From NCBI GenBank assembly GCA_016839055.1, contig JAEKNX010000003.1, positions 398,000-461,999 of the forward strand: 64,000 nt of DNA, read 5' to 3'. Position numbers and translations under genes: made by a program. Shown one piece after another: positions 34,073 through 42,791 of the stretch. The stretch is from Spirochaetales bacterium (GTDB taxonomy: Bacteria > Spirochaetota > Spirochaetia > UBA9216). Position 1 is the first letter of the stretch, and each line of letters opens with the position of its first letter. The notes under the pieces were generated by a model. It did not search any database and was not told the DNA's origin. It saw nothing but the letters and a program-made list of their open reading frames with translations.

Positions 34073-35347
34073 CTAAAACAGGATCCCCGCCAGTTGATTG
34101 GCGAAAATTATAAAGATGATACCCGCCACATTGATGACTATAGCGGGAACTGCGGTCTTTTTAAGAACCTGAACGTAGTTATCCACACCTACAACCTGGG
34201 CGGCAAAGAGTCCCGCCAGAGCAGTCGGCGGCATAAGATCTCCCAGGCTCGCGATTAATGAAAGGGCTCCAGCTGTGATGATCTGATCCTGACTTAATAG
34301 AGCAAGGATGAAGGGAACGCCAAGAACAGATGCGGATCCATACGAGGAAATGGCTCCGAAAAGAGGAATTGTAATCGCTATGCCTATATACAGTAATGCC
34401 ATCGGCAGGCTGATACTGTTTACAACAATCAGCCCCCGCACCCCCGTCAGTGTCATAATCTGGATGAACATGCCTACACCGACAAGAATTCCCAGGACAG
34501 GAAGGGCGTCACTGATGGCCTCCTTGACTTTTTTGAAGATATTGAACCTTTCACCGGTGAAGATTCCAATAAGACTTCCCAGAAGAAATATCAAAGGAAG
34601 TCCCAGGTTTGGTATGTACTGAGGCAGAATTTTGGTTAGCAGCATCAGCGAAAGGACAACAAAAAGAGGAAGGTAAACGAGCAGCCCGTATTTTTTATCC
34701 AGATCGAAGTCCAGGTTTTCCTTCAATTCCGCATAGGAGGTTTTATGGGCATATTTATGCCCCAGAAAAAGAACGGTGAAAATTGCAATAGGTACCGACA
34801 TTAATAGTAGAGGAAGCCCAAAACCGACGTAGGGCATATCAATACCGCTGCCGATGATCATTACCGGAACGTTTACCGGAGGGGCAATCATTCCCATCAT
34901 CCCCCCGACAGCAATGATGGCGGCTGTGTTGACAGCGGGAATTCCAAGCATAAGAAAAACAGGAGCCACAAGGCTGCCCGCGGTAAGCACCGCCGCAGTG
35001 GAAGATCCGGTTATCATTCCCGGAAACATCACCACAAGCATGAGGAAAATAAGTAGTATGGCAGGTCTTTTATGAAAACGGTTAATAATTACCGAACTCA
35101 AGGCATGCAAAGCCCCGGATGCTTCTACCACCTTCATAAAGATCATTGCAGTTGCAATAACAAGGATAGTATCGATATAACCGAATGAGCCTTCGATGAG
35201 ATGCCGGACGGAAATACCGTTTCCAGAAACAAGGCTGCCTGAAATGGCAGCAAGTACCATAGCAATTCCTACCGGAAGCTTGAACTTGAAGCAGCCGATC
35301 ATGAATACCGCAACCATAACTAAAAAAATAATTAATTCAAAATACAA
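34073..35347 (-). CDS. TRAP-type DctM-like large permease
   Basis: 424 residues, about twelve membrane helices, the size of DctM. Motifs: FPGMITGSSTAAVLTAGSLV and GGMMGMIAPPVNVPVMIIGSG, which resemble the DctM family GxxA and APP regions. No binding protein (DctP) or normal small subunit (DctQ) is encoded nearby. The start is TTG at 35347, seven bases after GGAG. Given the genes around it, glutamate or short gamma-glutamyl peptides are plausible substrates; that is inferred. GntP/DASS-type anion transporters are an alternative assignment. Confidence 0.75.
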   Translation of the reverse strand: MYFELIIFLVMVAVFMIGCFKFKLPVGIAMVLAAISGSLVSGNGISVRHLIEGSFGYIDTILVIATAMIFMKVVEASGALHALSSVIINRFHKRPAILLIFLMLVVMFPGMITGSSTAAVLTAGSLVAPVFLMLGIPAVNTAAIIAVGGMMGMIAPPVNVPVMIIGSGIDMPYVGFGLPLLLMSVPIAIFTVLFLGHKYAHKTSYAELKENLDFDLDKKYGLLVYLPLFVVLSLMLLTKILPQYIPNLGLPLIFLLGSLIGIFTGERFNIFKKVKEAISDALPVLGILVGVGMFIQIMTLTGVRGLIVVNSISLPMALLYIGIAITIPLFGAISSYGSASVLGVPFILALLSQDQIITAGALSLIASLGDLMPPTALAGLFAAQVVGVDNYVQVLKKTAVPAIVINVAGIIFIIFANQLAGILF

Positions 35348-35411
35348 AACATAACTCCATGAAGAAATTTTATAATATAGACATGAGTAGGATAGTCAGA
35401 TAAGTCAACAA

Positions 35412-35433
35412 CGGGGGGGGCTCCCCCCCCCGT
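35412..35433. repeat. G8/C9 homopolymer palindrome
   Basis: ACGGGGGGGG then CT then CCCCCCCCCGT, a GC-only hairpin between the DUF6305 lipoprotein gene and the permease gene. On the minus (coding) strand the T-rich tract comes before the hairpin, not after it, so it is not a standard terminator. Homopolymer runs of this length are prone to slippage. Confidence 0.6.
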
Positions 35434-35448
35434 AAAAAATAAAAACGT

Positions 35449-36069
35449 CTAAGGAAAAGCCTTTTTCAAGGCTCCATATGAATCGACGATGCTGCCGACC
35501 CTGGACATGAAGATATCATTTTCAGCGGCTATGCCGGAAAGCATGCCGTCTTTGTCGCCGCCTTCAACCACAATGAGGTAATCGACGAATTCCACCGAGG
35601 CCTTGATAAACTTATCAGAAAGCTCGCCCCTGCGGCCTTCGCCGCCAATGTGCATTCCAATTATTGTTAAACCCTTAGCTGCAGCCTCTTTGAGGAGTGC
35701 GTCTATCCTGTCAATCTCGTCTTCAGCATCTATACCGGCAGCTCCCAGTCCCTTGGAACTGCCTCCGATGGCAATAACCAATGTTCTGGCCTCGCCCAAC
35801 CCGGAAGAATCCAGCACTTCATTGATTTCATATTCCATTCCTCCCTTTTTTAATAAGGATTCAATCATCTTTACATCAGCGCTTTGTCCTGCGGATGTAA
35901 GAATGATGGGAGTTTCGGCAATAGGACCCTCCAAGGCTTTAACTGAGACTTGAACTGATACGGCCGATTCCTGCTGAGAAGTTTTTGAAACAGATTCATC
36001 TCCTCCGCAACCGATTGTAAAAAGGGATGCTGCTGCAATAATAATAATTAATAAACTCAATTTTCGCAT
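35449..36069 (-). CDS. DUF6305 family lipoprotein
   Basis: 206 residues. Lipoprotein signal MRKLSLLIIIIAAASLFTIG then C. The mature domain has the DUF6305 pattern: PIILTSAGQSADVKMIESLL, LVIAIGGSSKGLGAAGID, IGMHIGGEGRRGELSDKFI and DYLIVVEGGDKDG. Function unknown; such proteins accompany TRAP-type or related permeases and may be soluble ligand-binding partners. Encoded 17 bp after the transpeptidase gene and about 100 bp before the permease gene, in one transcription direction. It may act as the missing binding protein of the permease (inference). Confidence 0.75.
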   Translation of the reverse strand: MRKLSLLIIIIAAASLFTIGCGGDESVSKTSQQESAVSVQVSVKALEGPIAETPIILTSAGQSADVKMIESLLKKGGMEYEINEVLDSSGLGEARTLVIAIGGSSKGLGAAGIDAEDEIDRIDALLKEAAAKGLTIIGMHIGGEGRRGELSDKFIKASVEFVDYLIVVEGGDKDGMLSGIAAENDIFMSRVGSIVDSYGALKKAFP

Positions 36070-36086
36070 CTATAAATATCCTTCAG

Positions 36087-37823
36087 TTATTTTACACCTA
36101 CGGCCTGACCATCACGACGAGGATCTCCAACACCGACGATCACACCTGTTTCATCTATTAAAATTGAATTGACGGATCCAAGGGAGGGATAGTAGCTGTC
36201 TTTGACGGAAACTTCGTGACCAAGAGCCTGTAGTGCTTTCACGGTATCATCTGAAATACGGCCTTCGATGGTGATCCCCGCACCAAGCTTCGAAACAAGC
36301 CGGAGCGCGTCTACTGCATCGATAATGGACATGTCGTAGTCAACTACGTTACTTATAACCTGTGCCACTGCCACGATGATGTTTGAGCCGCCGGGAGAAC
36401 CGATGACCATGAAGGGGGATCCATCTTTAAGAACAAGAGAAGGACTCATACTGCTTAACGGTCGCTTTCCGGCTTCAATACCGTTGACGGAACCGGGCGT
36501 TAAGTCAAAATCCATCATATGATTATTCATGATTATTCCCGTGCCGGGAACAGTGACACCGGACCCAAAAAAGAAATTAATGGATTTTGTCAGAGAAACG
36601 ACATTACCGTCTCCGTCCATAACGGACAGATGGGTTGTGCTGCTACTTTCATAGGGCCACACATCAGGTTGATCCAATTCGGTGAGTACTGACTCCATAG
36701 AAATCTTATCAGCTAGAATTTTTGCATATTCTTCCGAAACAAGACCGCTAAGCGGAACATCTACAAAAGCAGTATCGGCCATGTATTTCGATCTGTCGGC
36801 ATAAACAAATTTCATAGCCTCAGCCCAAAGATGAACTGCTTCAGTTGAGCCATGCTCATATGAACCGAGGTCGAAATTCTCCAGGATATTCAGCAGCTGC
36901 ACTATATGAGTACCGCCGGAACTGGCAGGAGGAATCGAAACAATTTCGTATCCACGATATTCTCCAACTATCGGTTCTCTGATTTCAACTTTGTAGCCGG
37001 CAAGATCTTCCAGGGAAAGGACCCCTCCAAGGGCCTGTACGTTTTCAACAATCGCTTCCGCGATTGGCCCTTCATAGATAGCTTTAGCTCCCTCTTTCGC
37101 AATAGCTTTCAGGGTTTTAACCAGATCCGGGTTATAAATTACATCTCCAACCTGATATGGCATACCGTCTTCATTAAGCCACAGGTCCGCAGAACCTTCG
37201 TTCAGAGAGAGAATACGATACATATCCGCGATTATACCGGCAAGATTGCCGGTTACTTCAATACCATTGGCTTCAAGTTCCTCATAAACAGGAGTCACCA
37301 CCTCCTCCATGGTCATGGTTCCATATTTTTCAAGAGCGGTTTCAAGCCCAAGAACCTCGCCGGGCACACCGATGGCCTGAGGCGAGAAGGCTGCACCGTA
37401 GAAATCGAAGGATTTGTCTTCCTTAAAAAACCTGTAAAACATTTCGTTGGATGCGTTGGCGGGAGAAGTTTCCCGGAAATCCACAACAACAACCCTGTCC
37501 TCTTCTGCGAGATAGATGGTCATAAATCCGCCGCCACCTATACCGGAGGCGTTGGGTTCGAAGACGCCAACAGCAAATGCTGTAGCGACAGCGGCATCAA
37601 TGGCATTACCACCCTTTTCTAAAATTGCCGCTCCGATTTGAGAGGCTACAGGCTTACCGGAAACAACCATGCCCTTTCTTGCCACATCGGCTCTGGCTAT
37701 AGCGGGGTTATCGGGATTTACTGAAAAAGTCTGAACATCTGGAAGGGCCTCCGATTGTCCGCCGGCCCAAACAGCCGTGGATAAAACAACCAATATCAAC
37801 AGACATAACATCAGTTTTTTCAT
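36087..37823 (-). CDS. ggt: Secreted gamma-glutamyltranspeptidase
   Basis: 578 residues with signal peptide MKKLMLCLLILVVLSTAVWA. It cleaves gamma-glutamyl bonds and matures by autocleavage before a threonine. The conserved SSTTHLSVMD places that threonine at about T396. The large-subunit motifs NAIDAAVATAFAVGVFEPNASG and RETSPANAS and the small-subunit motif GKRPLSSMSPSLV with GSPGGSNI are complete. The CapD poly-gamma-glutamate depolymerases belong to the same family. Position after pgsBCW and a two-component system suggests that this enzyme acts on the polymer; ordinary glutathione use is the alternative. AAGGAG precedes the ATG. Confidence 0.93.
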   Translation of the reverse strand: MKKLMLCLLILVVLSTAVWAGGQSEALPDVQTFSVNPDNPAIARADVARKGMVVSGKPVASQIGAAILEKGGNAIDAAVATAFAVGVFEPNASGIGGGGFMTIYLAEEDRVVVVDFRETSPANASNEMFYRFFKEDKSFDFYGAAFSPQAIGVPGEVLGLETALEKYGTMTMEEVVTPVYEELEANGIEVTGNLAGIIADMYRILSLNEGSADLWLNEDGMPYQVGDVIYNPDLVKTLKAIAKEGAKAIYEGPIAEAIVENVQALGGVLSLEDLAGYKVEIREPIVGEYRGYEIVSIPPASSGGTHIVQLLNILENFDLGSYEHGSTEAVHLWAEAMKFVYADRSKYMADTAFVDVPLSGLVSEEYAKILADKISMESVLTELDQPDVWPYESSSTTHLSVMDGDGNVVSLTKSINFFFGSGVTVPGTGIIMNNHMMDFDLTPGSVNGIEAGKRPLSSMSPSLVLKDGSPFMVIGSPGGSNIIVAVAQVISNVVDYDMSIIDAVDALRLVSKLGAGITIEGRISDDTVKALQALGHEVSVKDSYYPSLGSVNSILIDETGVIVGVGDPRRDGQAVGVK

Positions 37824-37941
37824 TTTACTCTCCTTTTCAATCTTTCTTGGTTCAATTTTGATTATAGGCTTTGAATTTAAAGGACAACAGGATTATTCTC
37901 ATTTTTCTCTCAAATTTATTATATTAAAATAGCCTTAGAAT

Positions 37942-38562
37942 TTACTTCTTCCATCGAAAAAACTGTTTCGGCCTGCCGACTTTCCCGTAAGAATATTCAG
38001 AATCTACAACCCTGTGTTCCATAAAATGTTTCAGATATCGGTGGACTGTCTGATATGCAAGTCCTGAATCTTCGGCGATTCTTTCAAGTGTCATCATACT
38101 TATATGATTCTTCATTGTCCTTTCTATAATCGTAAGGGTGGAGAGGTTGATCCCCTTTGTATATTTCCTGAAATTTTCATTCTTTTCGGCACTTCTATCC
38201 GCTTCACTGCGAAGGTGGACCATCAGTCTGGACAGAAGATCCGGAGCCTTGATAGGTTTCAATGCAAAATCACTGGCTCCAGCATTAAGAAAGCGCTCAG
38301 CCGTTTCCTGACTCTCTTCAACGGTGAGAACAATAATGGGTACCGATGAAGAAAATCCTCTAAACATCTTTACCCCGTCCAGCCCGTTGATACCGGGCAT
38401 ATGATAGTCGATGATGATCAGATCAATATCCCATTTTTGAAATATAACCAATCCGTCCTGAACCGTTTCAGCCGTAAATGATTCCCACTTTTTATAATTA
38501 AGAATCTCGCTCAGGGCATAGAGAATATCTTTATTATCATCAATAACTAGTATTTTCTTCAT
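37942..38562 (-). CDS. CitB/DcuR-like response regulator
   Basis: 206 residues. Receiver domain KKILVIDDNKDILYALSEIL, phosphoacceptor in LIIIDYHMPGING, and SDFALKPIKAPDLL. The C-terminal part is a winged-helix of the CitB/DcuR kind: IAEDSGLAYQTVHRYLKHFM and GKVGRPKQFFRW. The start lies 23 bp inside the kinase gene, so the pair is coupled. It stands between the pgs genes and the transpeptidase operon (118 bp gap), so the likely targets are one or both. Such regulators usually respond to small carboxylates; glutamate would fit (inference). Confidence 0.88.
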   Translation of the reverse strand: MKKILVIDDNKDILYALSEILNYKKWESFTAETVQDGLVIFQKWDIDLIIIDYHMPGINGLDGVKMFRGFSSSVPIIVLTVEESQETAERFLNAGASDFALKPIKAPDLLSRLMVHLRSEADRSAEKNENFRKYTKGINLSTLTIIERTMKNHISMMTLERIAEDSGLAYQTVHRYLKHFMEHRVVDSEYSYGKVGRPKQFFRWKK

Positions 38563-39943
38563 AGCCGATTTTTTCCTTGTTGAAAATCATTTTAATTTTA
38601 GTACCGATACCAAAGGTTGATTCTATAAACAGTTCTCCTTCGTGATTATTAACAACATCCTCTACGAACCGCAATCCGATTCCGGAAGAACCTTTAGTGC
38701 TGAATCCACGCTCTTTAATCCTTGTCAGATAGCTGGCTTCAATCCCATCGCCGTTATCAACGACCTCAATTATCAGCTTTTTCCGATTTTTATAGACCAG
38801 TATGTTAATTATACCATCACATTCGCGAACGGCGCTGATACTATTATTTAAAAGATTGATTATCATTCGGGAAAATCGAATCTTGTTCACCCGGAATGAA
38901 CAATTTGAAAGCCTATTCTCAAAGCCGATCTTTTTTGAATCTGGATGAATAGACATCTGGGAAAGTATCCCGGTAAAGAATGTATCAATATCAATCTTGT
39001 GACGCGTCTTTTCATGCAAGATCTCGGAGATCATCATATTCAGCAGATCCACCGATCCTGATATCCTTTTTATATATCCTAACACCGGTTCATTACTGAC
39101 CAGCATTGCAGACAGTGAAATCAGAGCCTGAATAGAGGTCAGAGGGCTGCGTAGATCATGAACAAGGTTCTGCATCTCTTCCAGGGTTCGATTGTGAAGA
39201 GATTGTATTTTCAGATCGTTCAGTTCATTTCTTATCTGATTATTCATTTCAATTGATTTAATTCTTGAATTTTGATCCCTGAGGATCTTAAGAATCAAAA
39301 AGGCGGTTGCCACAAAAAATACGCAGAACATAACTGCCGCGAATGTGACCGACTGCTCCGCACCTATAAAGCTGACAGTACGTTTAATGTCATAGGAAAC
39401 CTCTCCCCGACCGAATCCATAGTCGGAAAGGATCGGTATGATATCTATCCACTGAAGACCGATCAAGAACAGAACGACCGAAACCGATTTGTTAATGAAT
39501 GAAATTCGGGAAAGATCAATAGTGACAAGGAATAGTATAGATAAAATAATTACAATCGAGGTGAGGCCGAAATCATAATGAATATTCAAAAAGAAACCTA
39601 TCAAAAAATAAAGCAGGGGTATCAGGAGGAGTCCCGCGATGATAATCAACCTAGGGACTTTGCGATTATAAAAATCCTTCATCATTTCCAGAAAAGCAAA
39701 GGATAACATGTAGACAGGAAGAATCCGGATTGCATTCATCAGCACGAGTTTAAAGGAAACAATGATCAATAGGCCCTGATCGTTGTTCTGAATGCTTTCA
39801 TTTAGTCCTGAATAGATCTGCAGGGTATTAACATTTATTACAAGAGGTATAATAAATGAGGCGGCCATCAAGAATAGACTAATCCAGAGGTTCGCTTTCG
39901 ATAATTTGATTAATGCTTTGGTCGATAGATTTTTTTTCAACAT
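38540..39943 (-). CDS. Membrane sensor histidine kinase of the pgs/ggt locus
   Basis: 467 residues. About six membrane helices in the first 220 residues, then a dimerisation/phosphorylation helix with LVHDLRSPLTSIQAL, and an ATPase domain with NLLNNSISAVREC, VVDNGDGI and GSSGIGLRFVEDVV. The periplasmic PAS sensor of CitA/DcuS is absent, so sensing is within or at the membrane. Start ATG at 39943 overlaps the end of pgsW by 65 bases; a later start would cut the first helix. The overlap means kinase expression follows pgsBCW expression. Confidence 0.87.
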   Translation of the reverse strand: MLKKNLSTKALIKLSKANLWISLFLMAASFIIPLVINVNTLQIYSGLNESIQNNDQGLLIIVSFKLVLMNAIRILPVYMLSFAFLEMMKDFYNRKVPRLIIIAGLLLIPLLYFLIGFFLNIHYDFGLTSIVIILSILFLVTIDLSRISFINKSVSVVLFLIGLQWIDIIPILSDYGFGRGEVSYDIKRTVSFIGAEQSVTFAAVMFCVFFVATAFLILKILRDQNSRIKSIEMNNQIRNELNDLKIQSLHNRTLEEMQNLVHDLRSPLTSIQALISLSAMLVSNEPVLGYIKRISGSVDLLNMMISEILHEKTRHKIDIDTFFTGILSQMSIHPDSKKIGFENRLSNCSFRVNKIRFSRMIINLLNNSISAVRECDGIINILVYKNRKKLIIEVVDNGDGIEASYLTRIKERGFSTKGSSGIGLRFVEDVVNNHEGELFIESTFGIGTKIKMIFNKEKIGYEENTSY

Positions 39944-40928
39944 AATAATACCCAAATAGAATAAAAATGAATACGGCTATGATTACCGCTGCTACCCATC
40001 CCGGGTAGATTCTGTGTGAAAAATATACTTCCCCGATTCCCGGAACGGTTTCATCTTTTGACGGATCGATAGGCATCCCGAACTCCAGGGCCAGTGCTTT
40101 GATATCTATAATATGAATAACATCCTTTCCATCGGAAAGAAAAGCCCCGATTAGTCCCCGATTACGGTAATTCTTCTGTATTCCGGCATCCAGATGGCCG
40201 TTCTTGAAATGTCCTCCAAAGACAAGGTCGAACTGGGAAACAAGATTCCCTCCCACATTAATCAGGGCTTTACAGTTCGAATAGAGATTTAACCGGGAAT
40301 CGAGGTTGCGATCAAAATCAGCTTCCATCATAAAATCATAACCCTTTCCCTCCAGCCGCGCCACCGCTGATGAGAGTAGTCCCTGATCCATGTTGGAGCC
40401 GATATCATCGTCTCCCCCCGGTGTTATAAGGATCGATTTATGCTGGATGATACCCTCTGAGTACAGCAGATGCTCCATGTCCGGATAAGTCAGTTCGGGG
40501 TCCGTTGCACCATGGGTGGATGCCCCCAGGGATGAGATAATCACCGGTTCATATCCCATCGATTCCAGAACGATGATCGTTTCTATATTTATCGAAGGAA
40601 AGGAACCTGAAAGGTTCAAAGCGATCCTGTCGCCAGGATTTAACGAGAGTTCTTTAATTAACATAAAAATCACAGCTGAAAAGTTCGGATTCGCTGCGGT
40701 GGTTTTTGACTCGCGGGATCCGAGGGTTGTAGTAGTACCTGTAAAATCCGGACCCAGCATCCCTGAGTGATGATGTGAAAAATCAATGCCAAGGCGTTTC
40801 TTTTCGCCTCTGATTAATTCAAATGCAGAGCTGGATTTCCCGGCTATCTCCAGCATCCGGTCATATTCAGGCCGTCTGCCGGTTCTCTCTGATACCGACA
40901 GAAAGAAAGCTGCAGCGACCATTATCAC
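39879..40928 (-). CDS. pgsW: Poly-gamma-glutamate system protein PgsW
   Basis: 349 residues as written. N- and C-terminal membrane helices flank an external domain with SFPSINIETIIVLESMGYEP and LITPGGDDDIGSNMD. This is the PgsW-like protein found with PgsB and PgsC in bacteria lacking PgsA/CapA. The start may be further up: a CTG at 40962-40964 overlaps the pgsC stop (CTGA), follows AGGGGG, and would give a complete first helix (KKSLIILIAGSVIM). From GTG at 40928 that helix is shortened. No pgsA gene is seen, so PgsW probably supplies the export or accessory role. Confidence 0.82.
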   Translation of the reverse strand: MIMVAAAFFLSVSERTGRRPEYDRMLEIAGKSSSAFELIRGEKKRLGIDFSHHHSGMLGPDFTGTTTTLGSRESKTTAANPNFSAVIFMLIKELSLNPGDRIALNLSGSFPSINIETIIVLESMGYEPVIISSLGASTHGATDPELTYPDMEHLLYSEGIIQHKSILITPGGDDDIGSNMDQGLLSSAVARLEGKGYDFMMEADFDRNLDSRLNLYSNCKALINVGGNLVSQFDLVFGGHFKNGHLDAGIQKNYRNRGLIGAFLSDGKDVIHIIDIKALALEFGMPIDPSKDETVPGIGEVYFSHRIYPGWVAAVIIAVFIFILFGYYYVEKKSIDQSINQIIESEPLD

Positions 40929-40960
40929 TGAACCGGCTATGAGGATGATGAGGGATTTTT

Positions 40961-41401
40961 TCAGACAGCAGCCCCCTTTAATAGTACAAGAACGGCGAAA
41001 AGAAAAACTGTGACGATAATAACCGAAAGAAGCGTCCGGCCTGCAGACTGCTTTGCCATGTCATTGGCAATCAGACCGGGAACTATTACTCCTACGGAAT
41101 TTATAACAACGGAAAATTGAGGACCGCTTATGATAAGATCCGAGAGAAGCAACTTTATCAAGACTGCCGCGGAAATCGCCAGAGCGTATTGCCGGCGGCC
41201 GTAAAGGGGCAGAATTTTTTTTAACAGAAGAATCAAAGCATATACAATAGAAGCAATGACCAGGGTAGCAAGCAGCCGTTGCGGCTGATCAATAAAGAGT
41301 GCCAGGTAGCCGGGAGTAATCAATCCCCCTGGAGAAATATCGGTTGTTTCATAATAAATAAGACTGGCAATGATACTAAGCGCGATGAAGGTTTCAAACA
41401 T
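40961..41401 (-). CDS. pgsC: Poly-gamma-glutamate biosynthesis protein PgsC (CapC)
   Basis: 146 residues, the usual CapC length, with four or five membrane helices. It begins MFETFIALSIIASLIYYETT and carries SPGGLITPGYLALFIDQP, a stretch typical of the family. PgsC forms the membrane part of the synthase with PgsB. The start overlaps the pgsB stop by eight bases, and pgsW follows immediately. Only two genes of the classical set plus pgsW are present. Confidence 0.9.
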   Translation of the reverse strand: MFETFIALSIIASLIYYETTDISPGGLITPGYLALFIDQPQRLLATLVIASIVYALILLLKKILPLYGRRQYALAISAAVLIKLLLSDLIISGPQFSVVINSVGVIVPGLIANDMAKQSAGRTLLSVIIVTVFLFAVLVLLKGAAV

Positions 41402-42431
41402 GATTATCTCCTAATAAATACTCCAAACCACGAACATTTCCTATCCCGAAAACATGACATTCAGAGCTCTCAAGCCAATCTTTGTGGACAATCTCTCCAT
41501 CGAAACCCTTTTTTTGCAGAAATCTACGATTTTGAACTATTCTTTCTCCCGATAGAATTATCTTATCCGGTACTCTTTTAAGCATCCATCCGAGAAAAAT
41601 CCTTGAACGCAGGGGCCGATCGCTGCGATCGTTAAACCAGAGAATACCTTCCCCGTTTCCTTTATAGCGCAGATATAACTCCTCGGTTGATTCCAGATCA
41701 TTGGCGCTAAAACCCATGTGAATATAATTCTCCCGATATTTCACTATTTTGCTGCACCCCGGGTCCTTGCGGTAGCTGCTTAAAGATGAGGTAACCCTAG
41801 CCTGTTCCAGACTTAAAAGACGGGCAACTTCAAAAACGATATCGGTGTTCTGCGCAAACTCATTCTCCAGCTGATCAAAGCCTTTGGCAAGGCTCATTCT
41901 GGTATAATCCTCCCTGTATCTGCTATATAAAAACTCATCCCCAGTGACAATCCTCTGATTCTGCCTGACCGACTCCAGAAGGGTTCGGGCAATCTCATTC
42001 CTGGTTCGCCCCATCCCCTCCAGATGGTCGCTTCGAACATTGGTAATTACAGCAATATCAGCTGTCAGAAACTGCTCGGAGACACGCTGCAATTCGGGAC
42101 TGATTGCCATGCACTCCGCTATGAATACTTCAGCCTTATCCCGGGCAGCCCTTTTTAAGAACTTCCGCTGCTCCCGTATGTTTGGGAAAACTCTCCTGAT
42201 ATGATTTTCCTTCCCATCGACATCGATGAATCGGGGAAGGGTTCCGGAAACCTTGGCACAGGTTTTGTATCCGCAGTTTCGAAAAACCTCGTCTAACATT
42301 CTCACAACGGTTGATTTGCCCCTGCTGCCGTTTACATGAATAACTATTCGGATCTTTCTACGATACATTCCTGTAAGGAGGAAGTCGACAAGCAGGTATA
42401 GTATAAGGACGGTAATTGGTAAAAAGATCAT
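41394..42431 (-). CDS. pgsB: Poly-gamma-glutamate synthase PgsB (CapB)
   Basis: 345 residues. It ligates glutamate through gamma-amide bonds using ATP and belongs to the Mur/folyl ligase superfamily. An N-terminal helix anchors it; the P-loop is HVNGSRGKSTVVR (about residues 32-44), followed by TCAKVSGTLPRFI and IAVITNVRSDHLEGMGRT, all characteristic of CapB. It is somewhat shorter than Bacillus PgsB (about 390). It has no Shine-Dalgarno; a promoter lies seven bases before the ATG. First gene of the pgsBCW-kinase-regulator operon. Confidence 0.92.
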   Translation of the reverse strand: MIFLPITVLILYLLVDFLLTGMYRRKIRIVIHVNGSRGKSTVVRMLDEVFRNCGYKTCAKVSGTLPRFIDVDGKENHIRRVFPNIREQRKFLKRAARDKAEVFIAECMAISPELQRVSEQFLTADIAVITNVRSDHLEGMGRTRNEIARTLLESVRQNQRIVTGDEFLYSRYREDYTRMSLAKGFDQLENEFAQNTDIVFEVARLLSLEQARVTSSLSSYRKDPGCSKIVKYRENYIHMGFSANDLESTEELYLRYKGNGEGILWFNDRSDRPLRSRIFLGWMLKRVPDKIILSGERIVQNRRFLQKKGFDGEIVHKDWLESSECHVFGIGNVRGLEYLLGDNHV

Positions 42432-42438
42432 ATTAGTG

Positions 42439-42468
42439 ATTTTAATGCGGAGAGTATGAGAATGTCTA
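42439..42468 (-). promoter_or_regulatory. Promoter of the pgsBCW operon, leaderless type
   Basis: On the minus strand TAGACA (42463-42468), 18 bp, TAAAAT (42439-42444), then seven bases to the pgsB ATG. No ribosome binding site fits between, so transcription should start at or next to the ATG. Confidence 0.5.
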
Positions 42469-42594
42469 TCGATTATTATAATAACACCTTTAAAATAGTT
42501 ATCAGGAATATTGTTGATTCATTATTCTTGTAAGCAGAGTTTTTAACATAACAAGAGTAAATCTCACCTCATTAACCTCGATATACTGAAGCAT

Positions 42595-42620
42595 GTTCAA
42601 CCTCCGTGTTCAACCTCCGT
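42595..42620. repeat. Tandem 13-bp duplication
   Basis: GTTCAACCTCCGT occurs twice in a row between the divergent pgsB and MarR genes. Function unknown. A small hairpin, AAAAGGC-GAA-GCCTTTT, lies at 42674-42690. Confidence 0.5.
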
Positions 42621-42775
42621 CGGTTCCTAAAGAAACAGTGGTCTTTCAAGTATAAAAAAAGAGGTCCGGCAGCAAAAGGCGAAGCCTTTTATTATAGGAG
42701 CAATGCACAGGGACCCCGTGCTAACAATAAATTACCGCCAGAAGAAAATTCTGTATACTCTCTAACCTTTCAACA

Positions 42776-42784
42776 TGCTATATT
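42776..42784 (+). promoter_or_regulatory. Extended -10 element directly before marR-type gene
   Basis: TG-C-TATATT ends seven bases before the ATG at 42792, again with no Shine-Dalgarno between. Leaderless expression is likely. Confidence 0.4.
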
Positions 42785-42791
42785 ACAAGCC

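Noticed and set aside
42674..42690. AAAAGGC-GAA-GCCTTTT hairpin as a terminator
   Set aside because: No upstream gene on the plus strand would use it, and the U-run is short. Noted only as a small hairpin.
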